From positions 1,116,001 to 1,180,000 of the forward strand of contig NZ_CP029378.1 in NCBI RefSeq assembly GCF_003268675.1: a DNA stretch of 64,000 nucleotides, read 5' to 3'. A model generated the notes under the pieces. The model searched no databases, was not told where the DNA came from, and saw nothing but the letters and a program-made list of their open reading frames with translations. Within the stretch, counting starts at the first letter, position 1, and every line of letters starts with the position of its first letter. This document shows, piece by piece, positions 1-9,409 of this stretch. A program made the position numbers and the translations under genes. This DNA is from Streptomyces bacillaris (lineage in GTDB: Bacteria; Actinomycetota; Actinomycetes; Streptomycetales; Streptomycetaceae).

Positions 1-1
1 G

Positions 2-376
2 CTCACCGTACGGTTCGCGGTCAGCGGTACGCCGGTGGAGCTGCCGACGCCGTACGAGGTGGCGCTGCTGCGGACCGCCCAGTCGGCGCTGGCCAACACC
101 GTGCGCCATGCGGGAGCGGGCCGGGCGGAGATCACGCTGAGTTTCATGGACACCTCCGTGGCGCTGGACGTCGTGGACGACGGCCGGGGGTTCGACCCGG
201 CGGCGGTGCCGGTGGACGAGCGGGGCGACGGCGGTTTCGGACTGCCCGCGATGCGGTCGCGCGCCGCCACGCTGGGCGGCACGCTGAGCGTGGAGTCGGC
301 GCCGGGCCAGGGCACGGCGCTGGCGGTCACGCTGCCGGTGGGGGGACCCGTCCTCGGAGAGGAGCGTGCCGCGTGA
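2..376 (+). CDS. Sensor histidine kinase, C-terminal part (cut by window start)
   Basis: This is the C-terminal ATPase domain of a NarL/DesK-type sensor kinase; the sensor and dimerisation parts lie before the window. The N-box (ALANTVRHA), the DDGRGF G1 box and the GFGLPAMRSRA G2 box are all visible, so the ATP-binding part looks intact. The frame is open from the first bases, so no start can be assigned. The stop overlaps the next gene's GTG by four bases (GTGA), which couples it to the response regulator. The signal sensed is unknown. Confidence 0.9.
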   Translation, partial: LTVRFAVSGTPVELPTPYEVALLRTAQSALANTVRHAGAGRAEITLSFMDTSVALDVVDDGRGFDPAAVPVDERGDGGFGLPAMRSRAATLGGTLSVESAPGQGTALAVTLPVGGPVLGEERAA

Positions 377-1011
377 GCGACGCCATCCGGCTGCTGCTGG
401 CGGACGACCACCCCGTCGTACGGGCGGGGCTGCGCGCGGTCCTGGACACCGAGCCGGACTTCCGGGTCGCGGGCGAGGCGGCCACCGCCGAGGAGGCCGT
501 GGCGCTGGCGGCGGCAGGCGGCTTCGACGTCGTCCTGATGGACCTCCAGTTCGGTCCGGGCCCCGGAATGCACGGCTCCGAGGCCACGGCGGCGATCACC
601 GCCGTCCCCGGCGGCCCCCGGGTCCTGATCCTCACCACGTACGACTCCGACGCGGACATCCTGGCGGCGGTGGAGGCGGGGGCGAGCGGCTATCTGCTGA
701 AGGACGCGCCCCCGCAGGAGCTGGCGTCTGCTGTACGGACGGCCGCGGCGGGCCGCTCGGCGCTGGCGCCCTCGGTGGCGCACCGGCTGATGGACCGGAT
801 GCGGACGCCCGCCGAGGCGCTGACGCGGCGGGAGCTGGAGGTGCTGCACCTGGTCGGGGAGGGGCTGTCGAACCTGCGCATCAGCAAGGAGCTGTTCCTG
901 AGCCAGGCCACGGTCAAGTCCCACCTGGTGCACATCTACGCGAAGCTGGGCGTCGACTCTCGTACGGCCGCGGTCGCGGCGGCGACGGCCCGCAGGCTGA
1001 TCCGCCGCTGA
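373..1011 (+). CDS. NarL/FixJ-family response regulator
   Basis: This 212-residue two-domain regulator has an N-terminal receiver with an acidic pair at LLADDHP, the phospho-acceptor Asp in VVLMDLQF, Thr in ILTTYDSD and Lys in YLLKDAP. Its C-terminal LuxR-type HTH begins near LTRRELEVLHLVGEGLSN, with the recognition helix around SQATVKSHLVHIYAKLGV. The GTG start lies inside the stop of the kinase gene, so the two are a cognate pair. Family knowledge says phosphorylation drives dimerisation and DNA binding. The target genes cannot be told from this sequence. Confidence 0.93.
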   Translation: MSDAIRLLLADDHPVVRAGLRAVLDTEPDFRVAGEAATAEEAVALAAAGGFDVVLMDLQFGPGPGMHGSEATAAITAVPGGPRVLILTTYDSDADILAAVEAGASGYLLKDAPPQELASAVRTAAAGRSALAPSVAHRLMDRMRTPAEALTRRELEVLHLVGEGLSNLRISKELFLSQATVKSHLVHIYAKLGVDSRTAAVAAATARRLIRR

Positions 1012-1020
1012 GCCGACCCG

Positions 1021-1074
1021 ACCCGCTGGGTCCCGCCGACCCGCTGGGTCCCGCCGACCCGCTGAGTCCGGCCG
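1021..1074 (+). repeat. 18-bp tandem repeat, three copies
   Basis: Three head-to-tail 18-base units (acccgctgggtcccgccg) follow the response regulator stop. The first two are identical and the third has two changes. They lie between convergent genes and are not translated in either neighbour. Confidence 0.8.
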
Positions 1075-1111
1075 TCCCGCTGCCGAGCCGCGAGTCTCCG
1101 GTGCCGTGAGC

Positions 1112-1133
1112 CCCGGGCCGTCAACGGCCCGGG
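1112..1133. terminator. Hairpin between convergent genes
   Basis: The arms cccgggcc and ggcccggg form a GC-rich stem around a six-base loop. It lies between the two-component operon and the convergent small gene, so it could end transcription from both sides. There is no U-tract, which is usual in streptomycetes. Confidence 0.6.
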
Positions 1134-1140
1134 CCCACGC

Positions 1141-1455
1141 TCACCCGCGTGGCGGCTCCCCGAAGAGGTCCACCGCGTTGCGTACGTCGCGCAGGGCGGC
1201 GGCGAGGGCGCTGACCGAGCCGATCGACCCCGCGATCAGCAGTAACGAGCTGCGCATACGGGGGATCTCCACGTCCCCGCCGATGGCCATGGCATCGAGT
1301 GCCGCGAGCTCTTCCTCGGCGATGGGGCGGTCGGAGAACTCGTAGGAGAGGGAGGCCAGTTCGCGACGGAGCCGGGAGACGGCCGTACGCAGTTCCTCGA
1401 CCCGTGGGTCCTCGCCGCTGCCGGTGATCCGCTTCTGCCCGACGCTTCGCAACAC
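1141..1455 (-). CDS. Small conserved protein, DUF5955-like
   Basis: This protein of about 104 residues has a charged helical segment (ELRTAVSRLRRELASLSYEF) and a hydrophobic Ala/Ser-rich stretch (SSLLLIAGSIGSVSALAAAL). I recognise it as the streptomycete family called DUF5955; its function is unknown. The GTG at 1455 is chosen because a gaggggga ribosome-binding site lies just upstream, whereas a longer in-frame reading to 1515 has none. It is monocistronic and convergent with the two-component operon. Confidence 0.75.
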   Translation of the reverse strand: MLRSVGQKRITGSGEDPRVEELRTAVSRLRRELASLSYEFSDRPIAEEELAALDAMAIGGDVEIPRMRSSLLLIAGSIGSVSALAAALRDVRNAVDLFGEPPRG

Positions 1456-1645
1456 AGCACTCCCCCTCGCACGTCCTTGTGCCGGTGTGACCCCCGAACC
1501 CCGGGCCGTGGCCAAGTACCTGGGTTCGTCCGCAAGTTAACGCCATGACAGGCAGTGCGCGCCACTCCACGGACAGAAATCAGGGTGACCCCTGAGAGTG
1601 ACATGCGTGTCGCGTGTGCGAACGGCTCGGTGGTATCCAGGGCTC

Positions 1646-2251
1646 ATGGCTTCTCATGCGAAGAATCCCAAGGTGGCGGGGGTGCTGCTCGCCGCGGGCG
1701 GCGGCCGGCGGCTCGGTGGCCGCCCCAAGGCCCTGCTGGAGCACCGTGGCCGCCCCTTGGTCGAGCACGCCCTGCGGGCGCTGCGCAACGGTGGCTGCGG
1801 CCCGCTCCATGTGGTGCTGGGCGCGGCGGCCGGCGAGGTGCGCATCCGGGCCGATCTCTCGGGGGCGGCGGTGACCGTCAATCCGGGGTGGGAGGAGGGC
1901 ATGGGCTCCTCGCTCCGGCTGGGTCTGGCCGCCCTGAGCGGTACGGGGGCGGACGCGGCGCTCGTCCTGCTGGTGGACCAGCCGGGGATCGGGGCTGAGG
2001 CGGTGGCGCGGGTGCGGGGCGCGTACCGGTCGCGGACGAGCCTGGCGGCGGCCTCGTACGACGGGGAGCGCGGCCATCCGGTGCTGTTCGGGGCGGAGCT
2101 GTGGGCGGACATCGCGGCGGGGGCGGTGGGCGACCAGGGGGCCCGGGCGTATCTGCGGGAGCACAGCGATGCGATCACGCTGGTGGAGTGTGCGGATGTG
2201 GCGCAGGCGTACGACATCGACACGGCGCAGGATCTGGGCCATCTGGAGTGA
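1646..2251 (+). CDS. MobA/MocA-like NTP transferase
   Basis: This 201-residue protein belongs to the nucleotidyltransferase family that makes the dinucleotide form of molybdopterin (CTP or GTP plus molybdopterin). The signature LLAAGGGRRLGGRPKALL sits at residues ~12-29 and the metal-binding VDQPG follows near mid-protein. Such genes often accompany xanthine or CO dehydrogenases, which fits the purine genes further on, but no molybdoenzyme is present here. The ATG at 1646 starts just before the fold; an upstream in-frame GTG/ATG reading adds no family sequence. Substrate is inferred only. Confidence 0.8.
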   Translation: MASHAKNPKVAGVLLAAGGGRRLGGRPKALLEHRGRPLVEHALRALRNGGCGPLHVVLGAAAGEVRIRADLSGAAVTVNPGWEEGMGSSLRLGLAALSGTGADAALVLLVDQPGIGAEAVARVRGAYRSRTSLAAASYDGERGHPVLFGAELWADIAAGAVGDQGARAYLREHSDAITLVECADVAQAYDIDTAQDLGHLE

Positions 2252-2350
2252 TCCCGGCGGACCCCCGCGCGCCTTCGTGAACCCTCCGTGGCCGCCCTGG
2301 CACGGTGCGCCGCCACCGGCCCGTTTCTGTCGACCCGGAGAATCTCGACA

Positions 2351-2365
2351 TCAACAAACCATTGA
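2351..2365. promoter_or_regulatory. Degenerate TCAACA-type palindrome before aceB
   Basis: The sequence tcaacaaaccattga is an imperfect match to the perfect palindromes before the uricase operon (22601) and catalase (31815). The left half-site and the TTGA end are kept. It ends two bases before a second, different operator type. The regulator is not known. Confidence 0.5.
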
Positions 2366-2367
2366 AC

Positions 2368-2403
2368 TTCCACTATGAGGAAACTACTATCCACTGGTCA
2401 GAA
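2368..2403. promoter_or_regulatory. Tandem TTCC-N7-GGAA operators before aceB
   Basis: The palindrome ttccactatgaggaa (2368-2382) is followed exactly 21 bp on by the weaker atccactggtcagaa (2389-2403). The same pair with the same 21-bp offset occurs before hyi and gcl. These match the kind of site expected for the IclR-type repressor AllR, reported for allantoin and glyoxylate genes in S. coelicolor. The allR gene itself is not in this window. Confidence 0.72.
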
Positions 2404-2519
2404 GCCCTCTGAACCTCAGACGGCATCCACGGCCGTATCTCGGAGCCATGGCACGCCGTGCCGTCTCAGGCGACCCGGCGGCCCGGAGAGGCCGCCGCCC
2501 GCTGAAGGAGTGACAGCTC

Positions 2520-4139
2520 ATGTCCGCACCAGCGCCGTCCACGCTGGCCATCGTCGATGCCGAGCCCCTGCCCCGGCAGGAAGAGGTCCTGACCGACGCG
2601 GCCCTCGCGTTCGTGGCCGAGCTGCACCGGCAGTTCACCCCGCGCCGCAATGAGCTGCTCGTCCGGCGCGGTGAGCGCCGCGCCGAGATCGCCCGCACCT
2701 CCACGCTGGACTTCCTGCCGGAGACGGCGGCGGTCCGCGCGGACGACTCCTGGAAGGTCGCCCCGGCCCCGGCCGCGCTCAACGACCGCCGGGTGGAGAT
2801 CACCGGTCCGACCGACCGCAAGATGACCATCAACGCGCTGAACTCGGGCGCGAAGGTCTGGCTCGCCGACTTCGAGGACGCCTCCGCCCCCACCTGGGAG
2901 AACGTCGTCCTCGGCCAGCTCAACCTGACCGACGCCTACGAGCGCCGCATCGACTTCACCGACCCGAGGTCCGGCAAGTCGTACGCGCTGAAGCCCGCCG
3001 ACGAGCTGGCCACCGTCGTCATGCGCCCGCGCGGCTGGCACCTGGAGGAGCGCCACCTCCAGCTCGACGGCGTCTCCGTCCCCGGCGCGCTGGTCGACTT
3101 CGGCCTCTACTTCTTCCACAACGCCCAGCGTCTGATCGACCTCGGCAAGGGCCCGTACTTCTACCTCCCGAAGACGGAGTCGCACCTGGAGGCCCGCCTC
3201 TGGAACGACATCTTCGTCTTCGCCCAGGAGTACGTCGGCATCCCGCAGGGCACGGTCCGCGCGACCGTCCTGATCGAGACGATCACCGCCGCGTACGAGA
3301 TGGAGGAGATCCTCTACGAGCTGCGCGACCACGCCGCCGGGCTGAACGCGGGCCGCTGGGACTACCTCTTCTCCATCGTCAAGAACTTCCGTGACGGCGG
3401 CGCCAAGTTCGTCCTGCCGGACCGCAACGCGGTGACGATGACCGCCCCGTTCATGCGCGCGTACACCGAACTCCTGGTCCGCACCTGCCACAAGCGCGGC
3501 GCGCACGCGATCGGCGGTATGGCCGCCTTCATCCCCTCGCGCCGTGACGCCGAGGTCAACAAGGTGGCCTTCGAGAAGGTCAAGGCCGACAAGGACCGCG
3601 AGGCGAACGACGGCTTCGACGGCTCCTGGGTCGCCCACCCCGACCTGGTCCCGATCGCCCTGGCCTCCTTCGACGCGGTCCTCGGCGAGAAGCCCAACCA
3701 GAAGGACCGGCTGCGCGAGGACGTCTCGGTGGCGGCCGGCGACCTGATCGCCATCGACACGCTCGACGCCAAGCCCACGTACGAGGGTCTGCGCAACGCC
3801 GTCGCGGTCGGCATCCGCTACATCGAGGCCTGGCTGCGCGGCCTGGGCGCGGTCGCCATCTTCAACCTGATGGAGGACGCGGCCACCGCCGAGATCTCCC
3901 GCTCCCAGATCTGGCAGTGGATCAACGCGGACGTCGTCTTCGAGAACGGCGAGCACGCCACCGCCGAGCTGGCCCGCAAGGTCGCCGCCGAGGAACTGGC
4001 CGCGATCCGCGCGGAGATCGGCGAGGAGGCCTTCGCCGCCGGCAGGTGGCAGCAGGCCCACGACCTGCTGCTCCAGGTCTCCCTGGACCAGGACTACGCG
4101 GACTTCCTGACCCTGCCCGCGTACGAGCAGCTCCGCTGA
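2520..4139 (+). CDS. aceB: Malate synthase A
   Basis: This 539-residue enzyme condenses glyoxylate with acetyl-CoA to malate. The length fits the A isoform. Family stretches are clear: FEDASAPTWEN, RPRGWHLEERHL, and the signature LRDHAAGLNAGRWDYLFS with catalytic Arg/Asp residues. The ATG at 2520 follows a gaaggagtgacagctc ribosome-binding region. It is a single-gene unit with a strong hairpin after it. The promoter carries the tandem operators shared with hyi and gcl plus a degenerate copy of the uricase/catalase palindrome. Its likely role is therefore using glyoxylate from purine and allantoin breakdown, and not only the C2 glyoxylate shunt. Confidence 0.96.
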   Translation: MSAPAPSTLAIVDAEPLPRQEEVLTDAALAFVAELHRQFTPRRNELLVRRGERRAEIARTSTLDFLPETAAVRADDSWKVAPAPAALNDRRVEITGPTDRKMTINALNSGAKVWLADFEDASAPTWENVVLGQLNLTDAYERRIDFTDPRSGKSYALKPADELATVVMRPRGWHLEERHLQLDGVSVPGALVDFGLYFFHNAQRLIDLGKGPYFYLPKTESHLEARLWNDIFVFAQEYVGIPQGTVRATVLIETITAAYEMEEILYELRDHAAGLNAGRWDYLFSIVKNFRDGGAKFVLPDRNAVTMTAPFMRAYTELLVRTCHKRGAHAIGGMAAFIPSRRDAEVNKVAFEKVKADKDREANDGFDGSWVAHPDLVPIALASFDAVLGEKPNQKDRLREDVSVAAGDLIAIDTLDAKPTYEGLRNAVAVGIRYIEAWLRGLGAVAIFNLMEDAATAEISRSQIWQWINADVVFENGEHATAELARKVAAEELAAIRAEIGEEAFAAGRWQQAHDLLLQVSLDQDYADFLTLPAYEQLR

Positions 4140-4161
4140 CCCGAACCGTGTGAACGCCAGC

Positions 4162-4203
4162 CCGCCCCGCCCCCGGTACCGCACAGCACCGGGGGCGGGG
4201 CGG
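4162..4203 (+). terminator. Strong hairpin after aceB
   Basis: A perfect 16-bp stem (ccgccccgcccccggt against accgggggcggggcgg) closes a ten-base loop 22 bases after the aceB stop. There is no U-run, as is usual in this group. Confidence 0.85.
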
Positions 4204-4327
4204 TCGCGTTCCCCGACGTGGCGGGCGCGCCAATCCACCGCCCCTGGCCGAAAATTGACAGGGCGGCAGATCAACTGTGCGTCAATGGGGTGATCCCGAT
4301 ACCGGCGGCCGACACGACGGGGAAGCG

Positions 4328-7300
4328 ATGACGCAGGTGGGGGCCGAGGAGGCGGCGCACCGCATCCTCCGGCAGGTCGAACGCGCGACAGCGGAGCAGG
4401 ACACCCTGGAGCGGGACGCCGTGGAGTGGTTCGCCGGACCGGAGGCCGCACGGGCGGTGGACGAGGTGCTCGGCTCCGTCGCCCTGCCCGACGGCAGCTC
4501 CTGGCGCCTCGGCGTGCTGGCCCTCGGCTACGCCGACCTGTTCCGTTACGCCGCCCGGGGCCCGGCCGACCGGGGCGCGATCGCCGGGGCCGTACTCCGG
4601 TTCGGCGCGCTCCACGAGGAGGACCCCGGGCAGGTGCCGCCCGTACTGCACCCGCTCTACGCCACGCTGGCGGGCGCGCCGGAGGGCGCCGGGACCCCGC
4701 CCGCGCTCGCGTACGACGCCGCCGTCGGGATGACGATCGTCTTCCAGCAGAGCCGCGCCCCCGGGGTCCTGCGCATGGCCGAGATCCTGCTGCGGCACGC
4801 CGTGACGGCCGTCGGCGAGGGCAGCGCCGAGCAGGGCATCTGCCTGTCGGACCTCGGGCTCGTCCTCTTCCACGGGTTCCAGGACGGGGCCGGGCTCCCG
4901 GCGCTCTCCGAAGCCGTCGCCACGGGGCGTGCGGCCGTGGCCTGCGCACCCGGTGCACCGGACGAACAGGCCCGCAGGCACGGCAACTTCGGGCACACGC
5001 TCCGGAACTGGGCCGAGGCGGCCGAGGACCCGGGCGCGCTGCGGGAGGCGGTCACCGCGCTGCGTACGGCGGTGGAACTCGCCACGGACGCCGATCCGCG
5101 CCGCGCCCAGCACAGCGCCACCCTCGGTTCCGCGCTCTGCCTCGCCGCCGAGCATCTGGAGGAACCCGCGCTGCGCTCCGAGGGCATCGCCCTGCTGCGG
5201 GCGGCACTCTCGGATCCGGACGCCATCCTGCCCGGCCGCGCCTCGCTCCTCTCCGACCTGGGGGTCGCCCTCTTCGCGGAAGCCGGTACACAGGGGGGCG
5301 GCGACGAACTCACCGAGGAAGCCACCGCCGCCTGCCGCGCTGCCGCCGACCTGGCCCCGAACGACTTCGAGCGCGCCGCGTACCTCGCCAACTTCGGGCT
5401 GCTGCTCGCCGGTTCCGCTGCCCGCACCGGCCGCACGGAGGCCCTCGACGACGCGCACGAGGCGGTCACCGAAGCCCTCGGCTGTGCCCCGCCCGGACAT
5501 CCGGTGCGCGCCCAGGCCCACTTCACCCTCGCCCAGGTGCTGAAGGCGCGGCACACGGCGACGGTCTCCCCGGCCGACCTGGACGAGGCGGTCGCCCAGG
5601 CCCACCGGGCGGCGGAGTGCATACCGCCCCACGACGTGGCCCGGCGCGTGCTGTACGCCACCTCCCTCGCGGAGCTGCTGTGGAAACGTGCCTCCCGTCG
5701 GGCTCCGACCACCGGAGAGCCCGGGGACCCCGGCGAACTCGACGCCCCCATCGCCCTGTTGCGGGATCTCGCGTCCGAACTCCCGGCCCGCTCCGGGCGG
5801 CGCGCCCGGGTCCTGCTCGCGCTCGGGCGCTGCCTGCGCGTCCCGGGGGACGCCGAGCGGATCGAAGAGGCCGTCGACTGCTTCCACAAGTGCCTCGCCC
5901 TGCCCGCTCCCACCGCCGGCTTCGCCGCGACCGCGCGCTTCGCCCTCGGGGCGGCGCTGGCCCACCGCGCCGGGGCGGACGGAGCGGGCTGGCGGGAGGG
6001 TGCCGACGAGATGGTCCGGGCGCTCGCGATGTTCCGGGCCGATGACCCGGAGTACTGGGAGTGCCATGCGGAGTACGCGCATGCCGTCATGGACCGGGCC
6101 GACGCGACCGACGACATCGCCCTGTTCGGGGAGGCGGTGAGGCTGCTGCGCGAGGAGGTGCGGCGGGCTCCGCTCTCCCGCGCCGAGAGCGCCGTACGCC
6201 GCTCGAACATCGGCTTCGGCCTGATGGGCGTCGCCCTGCACTCCGGCCGCACCGAAACCCTGACCGAGGCCGTGGCCGTCCACCGGGAGGCCGTCGCTCT
6301 GGCGGGACCGGGAGCCCCCTTCACCGCCCATCTGCTCCTGGGGCTCGGTGAAGGCCTGATGTCCCTGGCCGAGTTCGGCGCGGACCGCGCGGCGCCCGCG
6401 GAGGGCATCGAGGTGCTGCGTACGGCGGTGGCCGCGTCCGACGCGTCCACGTACAGCGGTGCCGACTGCCGTACGGCCCTGGGGGACGCCCTGCGCAACC
6501 TCGCCCGGCTCACCGCCGACCCCGCCCCGCTGGAGGAGTCCGTACGGTGGCACCGGGAGGCGGTCGCCATGGCGGCCGGGCCGCCCCCGCCGGCCGCTCT
6601 GCTCGGCCTGGCCAACAGTCTGGGCGCCCTCTACCAGCACACCCGTGACGTGACACAGAGCGACGAGGCCATACGCCTTTACGAGGCGGCCCTGGCCTCC
6701 CCGCAACCCGCCCGGCCCGGCCTGCGCGGCTCGCTCCTCACCGGTCTCGGCTACCTCCAGTGGACCCGGGCCATGGAGAGCGGCGACGAGACGCTCACGG
6801 ACCGGGCCGTCGCCACACTGCGCGAGGCCGTGGGCCAACTGCCCTCACTGCGGCGCGGTATGGCGCTCACCAACCTGGGCAGCGCCCTGATGAACCGCGG
6901 CCTGGCCACCGGCAACCGCGTCTGGCTGGCCGAGGCCGTGACGGTCCTGCGCCGCGCACTGGAGGGCAGCCCGCCGACGGCGATGGAGCGGTCCCTGCAT
7001 CTCAACAACCTGGCCGAGTCGCTGCGTTGCTGGTACGAGACGGTCGGCGACCCGGCCGCCGCCGACGAGGCGGCCGGGCTGCTGCGCGAGGCGATGGCCA
7101 TGGAGCACGGCGACCGCGCGGGCGCCGACCTGGCGGCCGTCGGCCTGGGGTCCCTGCTGCTCAACCGGGCCCAGGGCGAACAGGATCCGCGACTGGCCGA
7201 CGAGTCCCGGCGGGTCCTGGAGCAGGTGGTCGCCGGGTTCGGGGACCACCATCCGTCGCGCCCCTACGCCCTGCAGAAGCTCGCGACCGCCTGCCTGATC

Positions 7301-9316
7301 GTCGCCCGCACGGCGGAGGAGGCCGCCGGAGCCACCGCCCGGCAGGCGCTGCACCGGGCGGAGAGCGCCGCCCGGGACTCCCTCGCGGCCATGCCCACCG
7401 GGCACGCCCTGTACGGCCCCTCCCAAGTGATCCTGGCCAACGCGAAGTTGGACCGCGCCAGGCTGGGCGAGCCGGTCGATCTGCCGGCGACGGCCCGTAT
7501 CGCCCGCGACTGCGCACACAATCCGGTCGCCCACATCGGCGCCCGGATCCGGGCCGCCCGAGCCTGGGGGATGGCCTCGGCGCGGGCGGGGCGTGACGCC
7601 GAGGCCCTGGAGGGATACGCGTACGCCGTCGGCCTGTTGCCGCGCATCGCACCGCGCAGCCTCGCCCGCGCCGACCAGGAGGCGCGGCTGCTGGTCAGCG
7701 AGGGCCTGGCGAGCGACGCCGCCGCGCTGGCGATCGGCCGGGGGGAGGTCGACCGCGCCCTGGCCCTCCTCGAACAGGGCCGGGGCGTCCTGCTGGCCCA
7801 AGGCGTGGAGAACCGCACCGATGTGTCACGGCTGCACGCCCTCGCCCCGGGCCTCGCCGCGGAGTTCGAGCGGATACGCGACCGGCTGGACGAACCGCCC
7901 GGCCCCTCCCCTGCACCGGACGTCGCCCTGGGCGGCCCGGGGGCGGCGTTCCGGGGTGCCCATGAGGCGGCGGCGGTCGCGGAGGAACGGCTCGCCCTCG
8001 CCCGGCGCTGGGGCGAACTCCTGGACGAGATCCGGGTGTTGCCCGGTCTTGAGGGGTTCCTGCGCCCGCCCTCCGTGCCGGAGCTGACGGCCGCCGCGGC
8101 CGGGGGCCCGGTCGTGGTCGTCAACGTGAGCCCCTACCGCTGTGACGCGCTCGTCGTGACGGCCGGGGCCGGGATCGACGTGGTCCCGCTGCCCGGTCTC
8201 ACTCTGGACGACACGGTGTCGCGGGCGGCGGAGTTCGTCGAGGGCGTGGACACGGCGTACGGGGAGAGCGGGGTCGACGACGCCGTGGCCATGATGCGGA
8301 CGCTCTCCGGCACGCTGGCCTGGCTCTGGGACACGGTGGCCGCGCCCGTACTGGAGCGCCTGGGGCTGGACGCCGTACCGGGGGACGGTGGTGGCGTGGG
8401 TTCGGTATCGGGTGACGGTGGCCGGGTGGACTCCGAGGCGTGTGACGGTGGCCCGGCGGACGCCGTAGCGCGTGACGGTGGCCGGGTGGATTCCGTGGCG
8501 CGTGACGGTGGTCCGGTGGACCCCGTACCGGGTGCGGGCGGTGCCTGGCCCCGGCTGTGGTGGTGCCCCACCGGGCGGCTGTCGTTCCTGCCGCTCCACG
8601 CGGCCGGGCGCGGGGCGGCGGATTCCGGCACCTGGGTCGTCGACCGTGCCGTCTCCTCGTACACCCCGACCCTGCGGGCGCTGGTACGGGCCCGGAACGG
8701 CCTGGCTACCGGCTCCACCGTCCGGCCCGCCCCGCTGGTCGTCGCCCTCGCCGAGACGCCGGGGGCCGCGCCGCTGGCCGGGGTCTCCCGGGAGGCGGAG
8801 GTGATCGCGGAGCTGTTCCCGGAGAGGCGGCTGCTGGGCGGGCCCGATGCCACGGTGGTGGCGGTCGGCCGGGCGCTGGAGGACCACCCCTGGATCCACT
8901 TCAGCTGCCACGGCGTCAGCGAGCCGCTGAACCCGTCACGGAGCGGGCTGATCCTCTACGACGGCCGGCTCACCGCCTCCGACGCGGCGACCCGGCGCCC
9001 CAGGAGCCCGCAGCTCGCCGTGGTCTCCGCCTGCTCCACGGCCCAGGGCGGCACCACGCTGTCGGACGAGGCGGTCCAGCTCGTCTCCTCCCTCCAACTG
9101 GCCGGATACCCCCATGTGATCGGCACCCTGTGGCCGGTGGCGGACAAGCTGGCGACCCATCTCACCGAGGAGTTCTACCGGGCGCTCGCGAAGGACATCG
9201 CCCGGGGCCGCCCCATCGATCCCGCGATGGCCCTGCACCTCCCGGTCAGATCTCTGCGCGACCGCTACGCACGGGCGCCGCACCTGTGGGCCGCCCACAT
9301 CCACACGGGCCCGTAA
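4328..9316 (+). CDS. Large TPR-CHAT protease-like protein
   Basis: This 1662-residue protein has a very long array of TPR-like helical repeats (about residues 20-1200), then a low-complexity linker, then a C-terminal CHAT (caspase-like) domain. The CHAT dyad is intact: His1528 in FSCHG and Cys1569 in SACST, followed by GTLWPVAD. Family knowledge: CHAT domains are Cys proteases or scaffolds, used for example in TPR-CHAT CRISPR effectors and gasdermin-associated defence. The linker (~1350-1405) is encoded by a 30-bp minisatellite. ATG at 4328 follows ggggaag; an upstream in-frame GTG (4277) lacks one. It faces a membrane-protein gene pair. Substrate unknown. Confidence 0.88.
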   Translation: MTQVGAEEAAHRILRQVERATAEQDTLERDAVEWFAGPEAARAVDEVLGSVALPDGSSWRLGVLALGYADLFRYAARGPADRGAIAGAVLRFGALHEEDPGQVPPVLHPLYATLAGAPEGAGTPPALAYDAAVGMTIVFQQSRAPGVLRMAEILLRHAVTAVGEGSAEQGICLSDLGLVLFHGFQDGAGLPALSEAVATGRAAVACAPGAPDEQARRHGNFGHTLRNWAEAAEDPGALREAVTALRTAVELATDADPRRAQHSATLGSALCLAAEHLEEPALRSEGIALLRAALSDPDAILPGRASLLSDLGVALFAEAGTQGGGDELTEEATAACRAAADLAPNDFERAAYLANFGLLLAGSAARTGRTEALDDAHEAVTEALGCAPPGHPVRAQAHFTLAQVLKARHTATVSPADLDEAVAQAHRAAECIPPHDVARRVLYATSLAELLWKRASRRAPTTGEPGDPGELDAPIALLRDLASELPARSGRRARVLLALGRCLRVPGDAERIEEAVDCFHKCLALPAPTAGFAATARFALGAALAHRAGADGAGWREGADEMVRALAMFRADDPEYWECHAEYAHAVMDRADATDDIALFGEAVRLLREEVRRAPLSRAESAVRRSNIGFGLMGVALHSGRTETLTEAVAVHREAVALAGPGAPFTAHLLLGLGEGLMSLAEFGADRAAPAEGIEVLRTAVAASDASTYSGADCRTALGDALRNLARLTADPAPLEESVRWHREAVAMAAGPPPPAALLGLANSLGALYQHTRDVTQSDEAIRLYEAALASPQPARPGLRGSLLTGLGYLQWTRAMESGDETLTDRAVATLREAVGQLPSLRRGMALTNLGSALMNRGLATGNRVWLAEAVTVLRRALEGSPPTAMERSLHLNNLAESLRCWYETVGDPAAADEAAGLLREAMAMEHGDRAGADLAAVGLGSLLLNRAQGEQDPRLADESRRVLEQVVAGFGDHHPSRPYALQKLATACLIVARTAEEAAGATARQALHRAESAARDSLAAMPTGHALYGPSQVILANAKLDRARLGEPVDLPATARIARDCAHNPVAHIGARIRAARAWGMASARAGRDAEALEGYAYAVGLLPRIAPRSLARADQEARLLVSEGLASDAAALAIGRGEVDRALALLEQGRGVLLAQGVENRTDVSRLHALAPGLAAEFERIRDRLDEPPGPSPAPDVALGGPGAAFRGAHEAAAVAEERLALARRWGELLDEIRVLPGLEGFLRPPSVPELTAAAAGGPVVVVNVSPYRCDALVVTAGAGIDVVPLPGLTLDDTVSRAAEFVEGVDTAYGESGVDDAVAMMRTLSGTLAWLWDTVAAPVLERLGLDAVPGDGGGVGSVSGDGGRVDSEACDGGPADAVARDGGRVDSVARDGGPVDPVPGAGGAWPRLWWCPTGRLSFLPLHAAGRGAADSGTWVVDRAVSSYTPTLRALVRARNGLATGSTVRPAPLVVALAETPGAAPLAGVSREAEVIAELFPERRLLGGPDATVVAVGRALEDHPWIHFSCHGVSEPLNPSRSGLILYDGRLTASDAATRRPRSPQLAVVSACSTAQGGTTLSDEAVQLVSSLQLAGYPHVIGTLWPVADKLATHLTEEFYRALAKDIARGRPIDPAMALHLPVRSLRDRYARAPHLWAAHIHTGP
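8384..8533 (+). repeat. 30-bp minisatellite inside the CHAT gene
   Basis: Five in-frame 30-base units, each opening with gacggtgg, encode decapeptides of the pattern G-D-G-G-x-V-D-S-x-x. A sixth decayed unit follows at 8534. The array sits in the linker just before the CHAT core and has the length periodicity expected from slippage expansion. Confidence 0.85.
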
Positions 9317-9409
9317 GGGAGTTCGGGATCCGGGCGGTCTCAGGAGGCGTCCTCCTCACGGGTTCAGGTCGGCCTCCTCGCGGGCTCGGGTCAGCCTCTC
9401 TTCGCGGGC

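Noticed and set aside
2466..4958. 830-codon open frame antisense to aceB and into the CHAT gene
   Set aside because: It is a typical high-GC shadow: Arg/Gly/Val-rich, no domains, no ribosome-binding site, and it covers a clear malate synthase gene.
8384..8533. CRISPR-like array (30-bp units)
   Set aside because: The units are contiguous with no spacers, lie in frame within a gene and have no cas genes nearby.
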